Part shown: positions 46,336 through 57,124 of the stretch, one piece after another
How positions within the stretch are numbered: the stretch's first letter is position 1
Layout of the letters: each line of letters opens with the position of its first letter
Assembly (NCBI GenBank): GCA_018105865.1
Contig: CM030837.1
Location: 10,980,725-11,044,724, forward strand
Direction of reading: 5' to 3'
DNA length: 64,000 bases
From: Metaphire vulgaris
Taxonomy: Eukaryota > Annelida > Clitellata > Crassiclitellata > Megascolecidae
The notes under the pieces: model-generated
What the model saw: the letters and a program-made list of their open reading frames with translations, nothing else
Databases searched by the model: none
What the model was told of the DNA's origin: nothing
Program-made: the position numbers and the translations under genes

Positions 46336-46870
46336 TGCAGCAAGGCTTTTTCGAATACCAAAGTGACCTCCCGAGAAACTGGCATGAGTCAGTTTCATGA
46401 CTTCAATCCGTAAACTCTTCGGAACAATCAATTGCTTTCGCAAGACTCGGTTTTCCATTCCATCCAGTCAATCACGATAAAGGATTCCATTAACAATAGA
46501 CATCTGGTTATAATTGCTAAGCAGCGTTTTCATCTCACCAATCATCTGTAAGAAAACTTCTTCCAAAGGGTAGCTTTCTGATTTTTTTGGACCAACCAGA
46601 GACAAGATGTCTTGATCTTCCAGCTGCTTAGATCAAAGACTTTCTTTGCTCTATATGTTCCAAGCAGACATATTTGCCGGTTCCTTTGCTGCAAAAACCG
46701 CTTTGATTCGATGGTCAGTTTCTTAGGGGTTCTCTAACCCTTCATGCCGTTTTCTTGACACAGCATCCGCGTTGTCATGCTTTGCTCCTGATCTATGAAT
46801 AATCTCAGCCCTCTCCAACTGGCACAGAGTTTTCGATGGAATTTCCACCGTTGTTGGTCCCACATTGATG
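46336..46870 (-). pseudogene. Ty3/gypsy RNase H-integrase fragment
   Basis: The minus strand reads 'KLTIESKRFLQQRNRQICLL' (46720-46660), then RKQLIVPKSLRIEVMKLTHA and SFSGGHFGIRKSLAAFS (46440-46340). The last block is the start of the integrase H2C2 finger (VP-x-x-LR-x-EV, H-x-x-x-x-GGH-x-G-x-x-K). Frameshifts break it. Confidence 0.72.
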
Positions 46871-47216
46871 ACCCTTATTCATAGGCAGATTTTAGAGTTT
46901 AAGATCTGGGTAGGCTAACATGGGAAGCCCTGCAGAAGCTGATGCCATTTTTATGATTAGGTATTCCATTTTTCACTAGAAGATCACCATGAATTGATGA
47001 CCATTTCAACAAGTTACCACCTATAGTTAGTAGTTCTGTTACAATGAACAAGGGTAATTATATTATTTTACAGAGCAACATAGTTTCGACAACTGTCGAT
47101 AGTAGAACAACTATCTAACTGCCCATAATATGCGCACAAAAAATTATGACGTCATTCAGATTGAATCATGTGATATTAAAGTCTATGGATTGAATGTGTG
47201 GCACTGTGCTTTTATA

Positions 47217-47217
47217 T

Positions 47218-47277
<60 letters not shown>

Positions 47278-47517
47278 TGATTTTAAGTGGTTTAGGAGGC
47301 TAAGTAAGCCTGTGTGAAAACCACTGAAGCAACTCTCTGCATTCAATAACCTAGTTTTCCGAGATAGCCTTTGAATCCATTTACTGTTTCAACTGTCACT
47401 ACCACCTCGTCCAAACTGTTCCATCTGTCCACAACCCTTTTACTAAAAAATTGTTCTTTCTTGGACCAAACCTCTGCTTAAACAATTTGCATTTGTGGCC
47501 TCTTGTGCTGTTATAGT
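47217..47517 (-). pseudogene. LINE 3' end, minus strand, (TTA)n tail
   Basis: On the minus strand 'TRGHKCKLFKQRFGPRKNNF', 'VDRWNSLDEVVVTVETVNGF' and the 3' UTR lead into an 18-unit (TTA) tail (plus (TAA)n at 47220-47276). The RGH-x-x-KLFK ... VV-x-x-WN-SL pattern is the C-terminus of a CR1/Jockey-like LINE that differs from families A-D. Confidence 0.72.
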
Positions 47518-47525
47518 GTGCCAAT

Positions 47526-49411
47526 TAGAGATGTGCGGGTACAGCAAAATGCCTACCCTACCTGTACCTGGGCAAAAACTTATTTACCCTACCCTACCCG
47601 TACCCGCTAGCGCTATACCTGTACCCAAAAGCTATGTACCCTACCCTACCCCTACCCAACATTGGTTAAAATTTGTAACATTTCACACTGATATTCAATC
47701 CTGCTACACTTTAAATATTGCATTCAGCGCATGAAAGATTTAGGCTGCATCTTACTTCTTCGTCCCACCCTGTACTGCATCAGTTATACTACAGCAATTG
47801 CAGTTACACCCTTCCCTTTGTCATCCAGGGCAGCTCAGCTATGGGCTACTGGCTACCATCAATTATGGTTGAAAGTATATATCACCCAATCACCTATATA
47901 ATATCAATTTGCAGTGTACTATATTGATTGAGCGCCGGGGGGAGGCGGTATAGGATACTGTATTTTCATTCACCCATCGTGATGAGATATCTGAGCTGCC
48001 CTGGACGAAATTGGGGTAACTAATTCATTGTAAATAGCATGCATGTTTAGATTAGGACAGATCTAGGACTTAGGAATCAGGGTAATACACTTGGCAAATA
48101 GTAGGCCCGGGTTCTATCTGGGGTTCTGGAGACTGGAGTCTGGACTGCTGGTTGGTAACATTGTGTAATACAACTAGTCAGCTAGCCTAAGCCTACATGA
48201 ATGTTGGATATGGATTAGAACTTCTAGAAGACTCGATAGGCTTGCTTAAAATATTTAGTTGATATAGTTTAGCTATGAGCAGGCATTAGAGCTGAAGTAA
48301 AACAACAAAACGATTTACCAAAGGAACTTTCTCGCTGGAGGAGTCAGAGGACGCCATTAAAATTATAGATTTATCATCATACACTACTTTACTGAAGATG
48401 TCAGATGGCATCATCTGTATATCCTTTATGCTTTCAGTAAGTAAAATGCATGCTGTCTGACAAACTGAACGCGATATACAAGTTATACGGTACCATAACT
48501 AAATCGCGGACGACAAAATAGCGGAGACAAAATCGCGGACGACAAAATAGCGAAAAAACTGCGACAAAATAGTGCACGACAAAATAGCGGAAAAACCGCG
48601 ACAAAATAGCGCCGACGTAATCATGCGATAGGAACGGAGCGACATGATTGATTGATATGAAGAGACCTTATTTAATTCTAAGTTATTGATTAATATGAAG
48701 AGACATTTTTAACAGTTTTGTATATGCTTCTACGTCTCTTTGATTAGCTTTGTAGTTGTATTAATTTTAATAAACATGTTAAATTGAAAGTTTCTTGCTT
48801 TGGCTATGTCGCATGAAGGATATTCAGTATCATTTTTCCTATCGACTAACTACTCAGCTATGACTTGTTAAAGATAATCAGTATCGTTGTGTAATTTGAG
48901 CTAGGGGAAAAAGGGTTTGCGGACTGAAATTCAAAAGAGGGCAGAGACTGTATGTACCTGCTATTCGAGTTTTATGATGGTTGCAAAGTTAGCTGGGGGG
49001 TTCACGCCCCCCCCCCAACCGCCCGGCAATCCCAGCACTTGTATTTCCTATCAACCAAATACTTGGCTTCGAAAGATGTGCTCTCTATCATTTCTTGCTG
49101 TGCGCTATTTTGCGCTATTTTGTCTCCGCGATTTTGTCTCCGCTATTTTGTCGTCCGCGATTTTGTCTGGACACCAAGTTATACTAATACTGTACACTTT
49201 ACTCATTAATATTTTTTCTATTACTGCATTGCTATTATGCTATAGTAGTGAGAAATGAAACTATAATTTTTTCGGGTAAAAACGGGTATACCGTACCCGT
49301 AACGCTATACCCGTACCCGACCCGTACCCAAAATTGTGTACCCTACCCAACCCGTACCCACGGGTACGGGTAGGGTATACCCACGGGTACGGGTATACCT
49401 GCACATCCCTA
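47526..49411. mobile_element. hAT-like element, TIR TAGAGATGTGCGGGTA, TSD GTGCCAAT
   Basis: The left TAGAGATGTGCGGGTA and right GCACATCCCTA ends are inverted. The target duplication GTGCCAAT is perfect (47518-47525, 49412-49419). CCCGTACCC motifs are dense at both ends. It matches 15776-16629 outside its own insert at 48489-49175. No transposase is seen. Confidence 0.92.
48489..49175. mobile_element. Mutator-like MITE with GACAAAATCGCGG arrays, 9-bp TSD
   Basis: The inverted ends start GGT and contain alternating GACAAAATCGCGG and GACAAAATAGCGG units over about 50-120 bp. The target duplication AAGTTATAC is a perfect 9 bp (48480-48488, 49176-49184). The sister hAT-like element has the empty site CAAGTTACACTAATAC at about 16410-16425. 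A 9-bp duplication with long TIRs points to the Mutator superfamily. There is no transposase. Confidence 0.88.
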
Positions 49412-50309
49412 GTGCCAATGTAAAGAATCGATCGTATGGCACATTAGTCCGGTGGCTTGGTAACAAAAAACCCTTACATTGTGCAAACGGTACCTACAAG
49501 CTTGAAACTTTGCCAAAACCATGTTAGTTAAACATAAAGTCGAACAGGATATCGACACATTTCGAAAACTTTAATGGAAATTATAAATTTTAATCGTAAA
49601 TTGTTCGAAATTTTAAGCAGCATTGGGCTATTGGCGGGTTACGATTGGGTCGTATGCTGCTCATCTCCGCTGTGTTTCTATGACGATGCGTCCGATTACT
49701 GTTGACAAATTATACATTTTCTTGCCTTTTAAGACAACTTGGAATTTTTGTTAGGATTTATTTGTTTTATAACTACTAGACAAAGTCCTGGTGCTATTTC
49801 AGGTTTATTTCTTTTACCTTTTCTGCAATAATAAAGTGATTCGCGATGGCCGCGACCACTGCTCTGGTTGCTACCCGTGGCATTGATTGGAACAATCAAT
49901 TGATTGGAACAATTGTTTTTTGTCAAAAACACTTGCGGTCATACCAGAAATCGCGCATGTTGGCATGTTAAATGCAGAAATAGATTTATTAATGGTACAA
50001 AATTAAACAGACTAGTGAAATCACAAGCCGCTGTGAGCTGTCATAACACTAGTGATACAGAATCTTCTTATGAAATCCCTCCCCAGAAAATAACCCGTGC
50101 AATACGTAGTCATCTTGATACGTCTACTCATGATTCTTCTTGTTGCAACCAGGTCACTGGGCAACCAGGTCATGTTTTTATGTGACTGAAGAATTAGGCA
50201 TGATTAAAAGAAATATGATAAGAATTGCAAATTTATGAATCTTCTTAGACTCAATACATATTAACAAGCTTCATACTTCAAAGCCTTCCACTGAAACAAA
50301 AAAATCTAC
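49412..50309. other. TTLL intron sequence next to exon A
   Basis: An open frame at 49904-50185 is unrecognised. No TIR, LINE or LTR signature is seen. CAATCAATTGATTGG at 49891 is a short palindrome. Confidence 0.35.
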
Positions 50310-50401
50310 CTGTTATATCAATTCCTTGTGATCGAAGATATCTTAAAAGGGCACCAAGTGACCATTTATTTCCATAGTCTTCCACATCAGCATCACTGTT
50401 T
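50310..50401 (-). CDS. TTLL5: TTLL5-like exon A (VEDYGNKWS block)
   Basis: This 92-nt minus-strand exon encodes [20 protein letters not shown] and [10 protein letters not shown](A). The VEDYGNKWS block and following LRYL are strongly conserved in TTLL5 and neighbouring TTLL enzymes. The acceptor is a T-rich tract ending TTTTTTAG and the donor is ACAG|GTAGAT. The exon opens with the last base of a codon and closes with the first base of the Ala codon completed by exon B. The exon before it should encode the HLTNYS block. I searched 50402-64000 by eye and did not find it, so it probably lies beyond the window. Confidence 0.92.
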
Positions 50402-50744
50402 CTAAAAAAATTACGAATTAAAAACAATTTAATATAGGCCTTCTACTAGTCCACTAGTCCTGTCATCACAGATGCTCACTTTTCTCCCAAATGCAGCTCT
50501 TGATAATGTTGAAAGTGACTTTCCAAGCAATTCGGATGAGTACAAACCATTTCCACAAAAGTCTGATCTGCATTCTCTTGAAATTGCACAAAGCGTAATT
50601 TTTCTGTCACAGAGTCATTGGGTTAAAATCTATATCTCTGTCACATTTGATCAGATTTGCACAATTCTTGTAACATTTTGCTCTATTTTGATTTTCTGGC
50701 AACTTCGCTGCTCAGCTTAAATAGCTTGTTACTCAAAAATGTTT

Positions 50745-51040
50745 GCTGAGCTTTGAAGAAAATGTTTGCTTTTTTGGAAGGGGTGGCCTGTTTTTGGATA
50801 TGCAAGGGACCCCAAAATTTTGTTACTGTTTTCTTCACAGATGGTTAGAAAGAGAAACGAAAGTCGTAAAAGATGAAGTAGGCCAAGTAGTAGCTTTCAT
50901 ACAGCCCTAGCAACGGCAAGCTAAAAAATTAGTTTTGCCTGAAAAATAACCAAAAGTCCCGGTGTCCGGTACTTTTCCTAGATGGATTCTCCCAGCTGCA
51001 TGAAGTTTTCCATTTCAGGATTCTCTGGCATTAAAGGGTT
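50745..51040. repeat. Decayed TTAA-family repeat end
   Basis: GATGGTTAGAAAGAG (50840) through CTTTCATACAGCC matches 14766-14850. The segment ends GGCATTAAAGGGTTAA at 51027-51042, the expected terminus (CCCTTTAA inverted) plus TTAA of the TTAA-target family. Confidence 0.45.
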
Positions 51041-51079
51041 AAATGAATATCCACCCAAATGTAAAATCTCATTTAAAAC

Positions 51080-52099
51080 GGTATCACGACATTTGATCCC
51101 GCGACACTTAATACCGTGACAGTTAATACCGCGACACTTAATACTGCGACACTTAACCCTTTAGTAGATGTGACCACATGGAAGAAAGCATGTATAGGTC
51201 CCATTTCAGCTGGTGAGAGGCTTAAATGTTTATTGAACACAAAGAATCTTCTTTTTCATAGTATTCTGCCCTTAGGCAGGTTTTGTATTCCAATTTTGCC
51301 ATTAATTCCTGTTGATAGTTTTCTCCTTTAGGTCTTTATACTTTATAGTCCTTTTCCATCATCCAGTCAAGTAGCATATCTCGTGGTCTTCCTTTGGTCT
51401 TTTTCCCCTCTAGTTGTCCTTCTATTATTTCCCTTAGAAGTGAGTCTCCTCTCATTATATGTCCCATCCAGGTCTTTTGTCTTTTTCTCATTGTGTTGAT
51501 CATCTCTTTCTTTTCCTCCACCTGTTTCAGCACTTCCTCGTTTGTCTTATGTTCTGTCCAGTTGATCTTCTCCATTTTTCTCCAGATCCACATTTCAAAG
51601 GCCTCTAGTCTTTTTATTTCCTCTTTTCTTAGAGTCCATGTTTCCGATCCATAAAGTGTCACACTCCATATCAGTGTTTTGATAAGTCTTTTCTTCAAGT
51701 TTCTGTCTAATCCTCCTCTCATCAGTTCTTTTCTTTGATAGAATGCCTCTTTCCCCATCGCTATTCTCCTTTTCACTTCCTCTTTGCATCTTGCATCTTC
51801 CGTTGTGAGACTCCCCAGGTAGCAGAATGTCTGAACTTGTTCTATTCTTTCTCCATAAATCGTGATCTTCACTTCTTTTCCTTCTTTCTTACTGATGATC
51901 ATCGTTTTCTTTTTTTTTTTGTATTTATTCGCATACCATACTCCTCTGATACTTGAGTTAGTCTATCCATGATTTTTTGTAAGATTTTTTCATTGTTAGC
52001 TCTCATTGCCTGATCGTCAGCAAATCTCAGTGCTGGTATTATTCTTCCTCCTGCGCTCACCCCTTCTCTTGTCCCCTCCATCGCCTCTCTGATTAACTC

Positions 52100-52186
<87 letters not shown>

Positions 52187-52784
52187 AATAGTAGTGGCGA
52201 CAGTGGACATCCCTGTCTCACTCCTCTTCCAATTTTTATCCTTACATTTTGCCCCATATATAGATTTCCGATTAGTCTTCTTTTTTTCCATTATACTCCA
52301 ATTTTCCTCAGTGCTCTCATTAGTTTGACCCAGTCCACTCTGTCAAATGCTTTTTCGAAGTCTACATAGCAAACGTATATATCCATTCCATGTTGTATGC
52401 AAAGAATCATCCTACAAATAATGTCCATTAAAAAATCTGAAGATAAAAAAATCTAACGACAAAATTTAATGTTAGTCTGCAATATAAAGCCCTACAAACT
52501 GCCTGTTAAAAAATTTAAGGATAAACTAACATTAACAGTGCAATATAGATTATTGTAAATGAGCTTATATTCTGCCTCTACTAGCTGTCAAAGTCAACTG
52601 TCTGTTCCTTCTCAAGTATGTTAGGATTCAGATACTGAATAAGATATTTATGAGTTTATGTATGCGCGCTAAAGGGATTAAGTGTCACGGTATTAAGTGT
52701 TGCTGGATCAAATATCAGCAGGATTAAATGTCCGGGAACAAATGTCGCAGTATTAAGTGTCGCGAGATCAAATGTCATAGAACC
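51080..52784. mobile_element. Mutator-like element with CGCGACACTTAATAC arrays
   Basis: The left end GGTATCACGACATTTGATCC and the right end (inverted) GGTTCTATGACATTTGATC start arrays of a degenerate unit CGCGACACTTAATAC (five at the left, six or seven at the right). The 9-bp flanks ATTTAAAAC and ATTAAAGCA match loosely. Inner sequence at 52540-52660 is shared, inverted, with 60310-60450, so more copies exist. The middle holds an RTE fragment (51336-52400). Confidence 0.7.
51336..52400 (-). pseudogene. RTE-like LINE with RT core, split by (TA)n
   Basis: The minus strand reads YVCYVDFEKAFDRVDWVKLM (catalytic Asp), VRQGCPLSPLLF, then about 90 bp of (TA)n at 52100-52185, then ELIREAMEGTREG, ALRFADDQAM (catalytic pair FADD), QVQTFCYLGSLTTEDARCKE, SVTLYGSETWTLRKEEIKRL, MWIWRKMEKINWTEHKTNEE and 'GHIMRGDSLLREIIEGQLEG'. 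Frameshifts occur at the poly-A near 51905 and near 52280. The 188-codon frame 51336-51902 is otherwise open. Confidence 0.9.
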
Positions 52785-53094
52785 ATTAAAGCATTCCTGT
52801 TGGACATTGCATTCACTAAGTGACTGAGCTAATTTAGTATGCCAGTGACATCTGGCACAAAGACAAATCTGTGACAGTTTGCTTTACATTTACAGTGACA
52901 GTATTTTTATTTGTGTTTTCAGTTTATTAAACTGTACTTAATAATAATACAGTACTTTGCAAAATATCACTAATCTGGGAATCTCACCACAGCATCAGCG
53001 GTCTAACAGCTTTATGCAGAACAAATGAACAAAGGCCAAAAGTTAGGTGACCATTTCTGAAACAAACGGTAACGGTGTGGTAACGGGTACAAAG

Positions 53095-55537
53095 CAAAGA
53101 TGTGCGGATCGCAGATAGATCCGCAGGCGGAGTCAGGTCCGCAAGGATTTAATGGATCCGCGGACCTTGGTGGACCCAAGTAACAAATAGCCGGCGGATG
53201 CGGATTATCCGCGTTTCCTGGCAACTGGAAACACGCACACACAGACACAAATACAAACACATTGTGCATTGCCATTTCCTACCTTTTCAAATTACCTCCC
53301 TGAATTTTATGGCTATGGCATGGTTTCAAATGACCAAAGCGGCAATTACCACTTTGATCAACAGAAACGCTAAGTTAGGAGGTTTACATCAAAGATCAGA
53401 TTCACTCACGGGAGACAGCTTCCAACAAGTTCAAAGTCCAGACAACCTGCATCGGATTCCATGTCATTTAAACCCCAGCGCCGGCTTTATAGGAAAACCA
53501 TGAGGAACATTGACTAGAATGAACAGGTGAGACCTTTAACCCGTTAAGAGGGGAATTAAATTTTACAAAACGTTACCAATCTGGTAATTAATTTTGGAGA
53601 AAAGCTTTCATCTTAGCTATGAACATATATGTTTTAAATTTACTAAATTTCAGGCTATATAGAAGCTAAAAAGATGAGGTTTGCACCGTTGTTTAGCATT
53701 TTTATTGTTCTTTCTAACAACCCATGCCGAAAAATTTTTTTGGGGTAGAGTCCACTTTACAGCCTAAAATAGGACCCTCCCAAATTTTTTTTCAAAGCTT
53801 AATAGCAACAAATTTTCAGCAGTGACCCCACTTGTGAGAGCGGCAAAGTTGTAAGGGGGTGTTATTGGAACAGAATAGTTAAAAAATTTTGAAGATCGGA
53901 CCCAATTTTGGGTAGTTACCAATTTTTTGAACCCTAAAACTCATTGCTCGGAGAAATTACAATTTTGCGAAATTTTTGCAATTTGAAAAACCGAACATTT
54001 CAGTATAGTTCAGGCTATATAGAAGCTAAACAGATGAGGTTTGCACTGTTGTTTAGCATTTTTATTGTTCTTTCTAATCATCCGTGCCGAAAAAAATTTT
54101 TTGGAGGTAGAGTCCAATCTATAGCCTAAAATAGGACCCCCTCCCCAAAATTTTTTTCAAAGCTCAATAGCAAAAATTTTTCGGCGGTGACCACACTAGT
54201 GTGAGCAACAAAGTTGTAGGGGGGTGTACCGGTAATTGGAACAGAATAGTTCAAAAATTTTGAAGATCGGTCCACATTTGCTAAAGATACACCAATTTGA
54301 ACCTGATACGCAGCCCTTGGTCTGAGACAGTCTGACCCCAAGGTTCAAAGATTACATATTATCTTGCAACTAGAGCAAAGCTAGCTAAAAAATAGGTGAC
54401 ATCTAGTGAATGGATAGATACTAAAGTGATTTATAGCATAAGACATGTCTCAGACGTTTTACCCGAATGACGAACTGCTATGAAACTTACAAGATGGCTC
54501 AGCCACGTCGCACATGAATAGTGAAAGATAGCGGCCGACGTGGCTGCACCATTGCGCACGGTGAACAGGTTAAAGACCGGTGAGTGAAACGATTTCAATT
54601 TTGATTTAAAGAAGATTTCAATTGAGAACATTTCGATAGTGATAGCAACACTAATTCTCTTTCAGCGCTAGTGGATTTCGTCAAAGCCTATTGAGTAAAC
54701 AAAGGGGGATTATGTCAGGGGTTTCATTTCATCAGGTGTACCCAGAGGGACAATGTCTGGGGGGATTATGTCCAGAGGGAGAATGTCCATTCCCCTTTGA
54801 AGAGGTAGGCACCCTATTGGGGAATTTGGAGCGTCTTGGTTATGAAGTAACCAATTTATTGCCTAAATTTGCTTTGTACTGGTCAAGGTGTGCAATATAC
54901 AATTATACATTATTCATATATGAACGTACATAGGGCCTATAGACTCTCGAGACATTCATTCATAGTTTACGTTCTTCACAGTGAATTTCTAAATAACCGT
55001 CAAGGCTACTTTTTAAGTGTAACTTACGTCGCCGCATCGTTGTTATTCGTTGTTATATAATGTCAACCAAAAACGATTCCGATAAAATAATGGAAAAGAT
55101 TAAGGTTGGAGAACTGAGCGAATGCTCTCCAACCAGACTTAAGTTAAAATCTGATGTGTACAGAAGCAAACAGTAGCGTATGTTATAAAATGAATGTGTT
55201 TTAATAACTTTAATTTTAGATTTGAGAAAAAATTATATGTTATGCTTTACATATAGCGTCTCGTTTATTACGACTATTTGTGTGCACTGAGTATGACACA
55301 CTCGGACATAGGCACATAATTTTACTGCTTATTGAAATACATTAGGATAGGCCCTAGACTTGCAGAAATCATGGGAGGGCTGACAGTAAAAGACCAAATT
55401 TATTTACTATCTGCGGATGCAGATCTTCCGTGGCTCCTGATATCAGAAATGCGCGTGGATGCGGATCCTCCACAGATCTAAACCTGGCAGAACCGGATTA
55501 TCCGTGGTCCAAAAATTGTTGGATCCGCACATCTCTG
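53095..55537. mobile_element. hAT element, TIR CA(A/G)AGATGTGCGGATC, TSD GTACAAAG
   Basis: The left CAAAGATGTGCGGATC and right GGATCCGCACATCTCTG ends are inverted, with GGATCCGC / GCGGATCC subterminal repeats. The target duplication GTACAAAG is perfect (53087-53094, 55538-55545). It is inserted into a GGTAACGG repeat (53066-53086 and 55546-55672). It hosts the TTAA element at 53540-54569. 54570-55330 inside it has no recognised feature. Confidence 0.92.
53540..54569. mobile_element. TTAA-target element with two 360-bp units
   Basis: TTAA flanks it (53536-53539, 54570-54573). The ends CCCGTTAAGAGGGG and GGTGAACAGG are partly inverted. Units start TTCAGGCTATATAGAAGCTA at 53648 and 54008 (period 360), each with GGTTTGCAC, TTTTTATTG(T/C)TCTTTC and GGAACAGAATAGT. 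It is the sister of 22064-27051. Confidence 0.75.
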
Positions 55538-55672
55538 GTACAAAGTTGGCCAGTGGCCATGGTAACGGGGTGGGGACGGTGACAGACAATGCGGGGATGA
55601 AGTGGGGACGGGGAAACCAAATTGATTTTGGGGTGGTTATGGGGACAAATTTCTGTCCTGGTATCACTCTCT

Positions 55673-56185
55673 ACAGTTCCCGGAACATTCGGTACCGGAA
55701 CATTCGGTACCGGAGAATTCGGCACCAAAATTTTACTTCTGGAAGATTCGGTACCGGATAATTCGGTACCGGATGATTCGGTACCGGATAAATTGGTACA
55801 TGTTCAGCATACAAATCAGTAGCCATAACCCTAATTCTAACCCTAACCCTAATCCTAAAACTGTATAAATCAGTAAAATGAATATAATTATCAATGGTAT
55901 ACCTACCCAAATTCTACTTAAATATTCTACCTAAATATATATGGGCATATACATAAGCATAGACACCACCCAAGGCCAGAGGGACCCTGGGATTGGGGAA
56001 GGGAGGTGGGGTGGGAGAGGTAGAGCCAGTGTCTAACACATGTAACCGAATTTGCCATCCTGAAGATACTGTTCCCAATGTTCCGGTACCGAATCTTCCA
56101 TGGCCGGTACCGAATTTTCCGGTACCGAATTTTCCGTCCCTAATCTTCCGTCCTGAATCTTCCGGTACCGAATCTTCCGGTCACC
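55673..56185. mobile_element. MITE with GGTACCGGAAGATTCGG arrays (inverted copy)
   Basis: It is the reverse complement of 31144-31679 over its length. The right end CCGGTCACC inverted is GGTGACCGG. CTCTCT flanks both sides (55667-55672, 56186-56191). The core carries CTAACCCTAACCCTAATCC telomere-like sequence at about 55834-55855. Confidence 0.82.
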
Positions 56186-56783
56186 CTCTCTACTGGGTAG
56201 ATTAAGACGTTTTTGGTCATTTGCCGTAGAGTGTATGGACTGCCACCTTGAATTGGCGCCATTACATCAACGTGACCAGTAGAACTCTAGACTAGACACA
56301 CGCTCGAGATGCTACAACACTGTTTTCAGGTATAATTATGCAATTCAAGAAATATGTATGCCATAAAATTTCCTTGTCGAGTTATGAGAGGGTCATAGCA
56401 AATCACTTAATTTTTGACCAAAAACGAAGTCTGACCTATCGGTGAGGTCGACCTCTCTGCAAGTATATAGGGCAGTCTTGAAGTAGGTCGATGACTCTAG
56501 TAACTCTACATTCGCCGGCGTCTTGCGCCACTTGCATCAAAGCGCTTTGATGTTGCCGGCGCTCGCTTTAGCATAATTTATAAGTCAAATAGAAATTACG
56601 CTCACCAGTCAAAGTTAAAAGGACCGGTCCTTGCTCTTAGAATCGGTTAACCGTTAACCTTATAATTTAGCATTCTATCATTAGACAATTATAGCTATTT
56701 AGCTCATTTCCATTAGCGAATTTTCACTGAACGCGTCAGAGATCAAACCGTAGTAAATAATGGATTAATAACAATTGACTTAC

Positions 56784-57031
56784 CTGTGATCTCTGTGAAA
56801 ATTCAATAGATAAAACATCGCCTCTTAGTATAAGACGCTGCCTGAAAATATGATGTAAATAACGAGCAACTACTTATAATCCCGTCTGCGAGGAGAAAGA
56901 GCAGAAGTCCACCGAAGACAAGAAGTCCGCACATTAGCTCTAAAACCGAGCACAAGAGCCGGCAAACTTCCAAGAATGACGATTTTCCGAGGCACTCGCA
57001 TGCACGTGCAAGGCTGCCGGAAAGTGCCATA
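56784..57031 (-). other. Exon-like segment with strong splice signals
   Basis: On the minus strand a T-rich tract and TTTTTCAG precede 57031, ATG follows one base later (57030), and TCACAG|GTAAGT ends the segment at 56784, a near-consensus donor. The ATG frame is 75 codons (to 56803) with a hydrophobic segment ELMCGLLVFGGLLLFLLADG, but its stop lies inside the segment. A second acceptor (TATTTTCAG before 56841) would give a 58-nt exon open in one frame. It lacks repeat signatures. It could be a 5' exon of another gene, an alternative exon or chance. Confidence 0.35.
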
Positions 57032-57124
57032 CTGAAAAATTAACAAAGAAACAATACAATAATCTTTATTCGTGTCATTCGTGTCATAAAAATATAATCT
57101 TTTTCCCAGCACCCAGTCTGCCAC

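Noticed and set aside
49904..50185. Cys/His-containing 93-codon frame as a host gene or gag
   Set aside because: There is no motif beyond scattered Cys and His, no splice context and no known relative.
51085..51165. CGCGACACTTAATAC repeats as a possible CRISPR or satellite array
   Set aside because: They lie at both ends of a bounded insertion in opposite orientation, which fits a transposon end.
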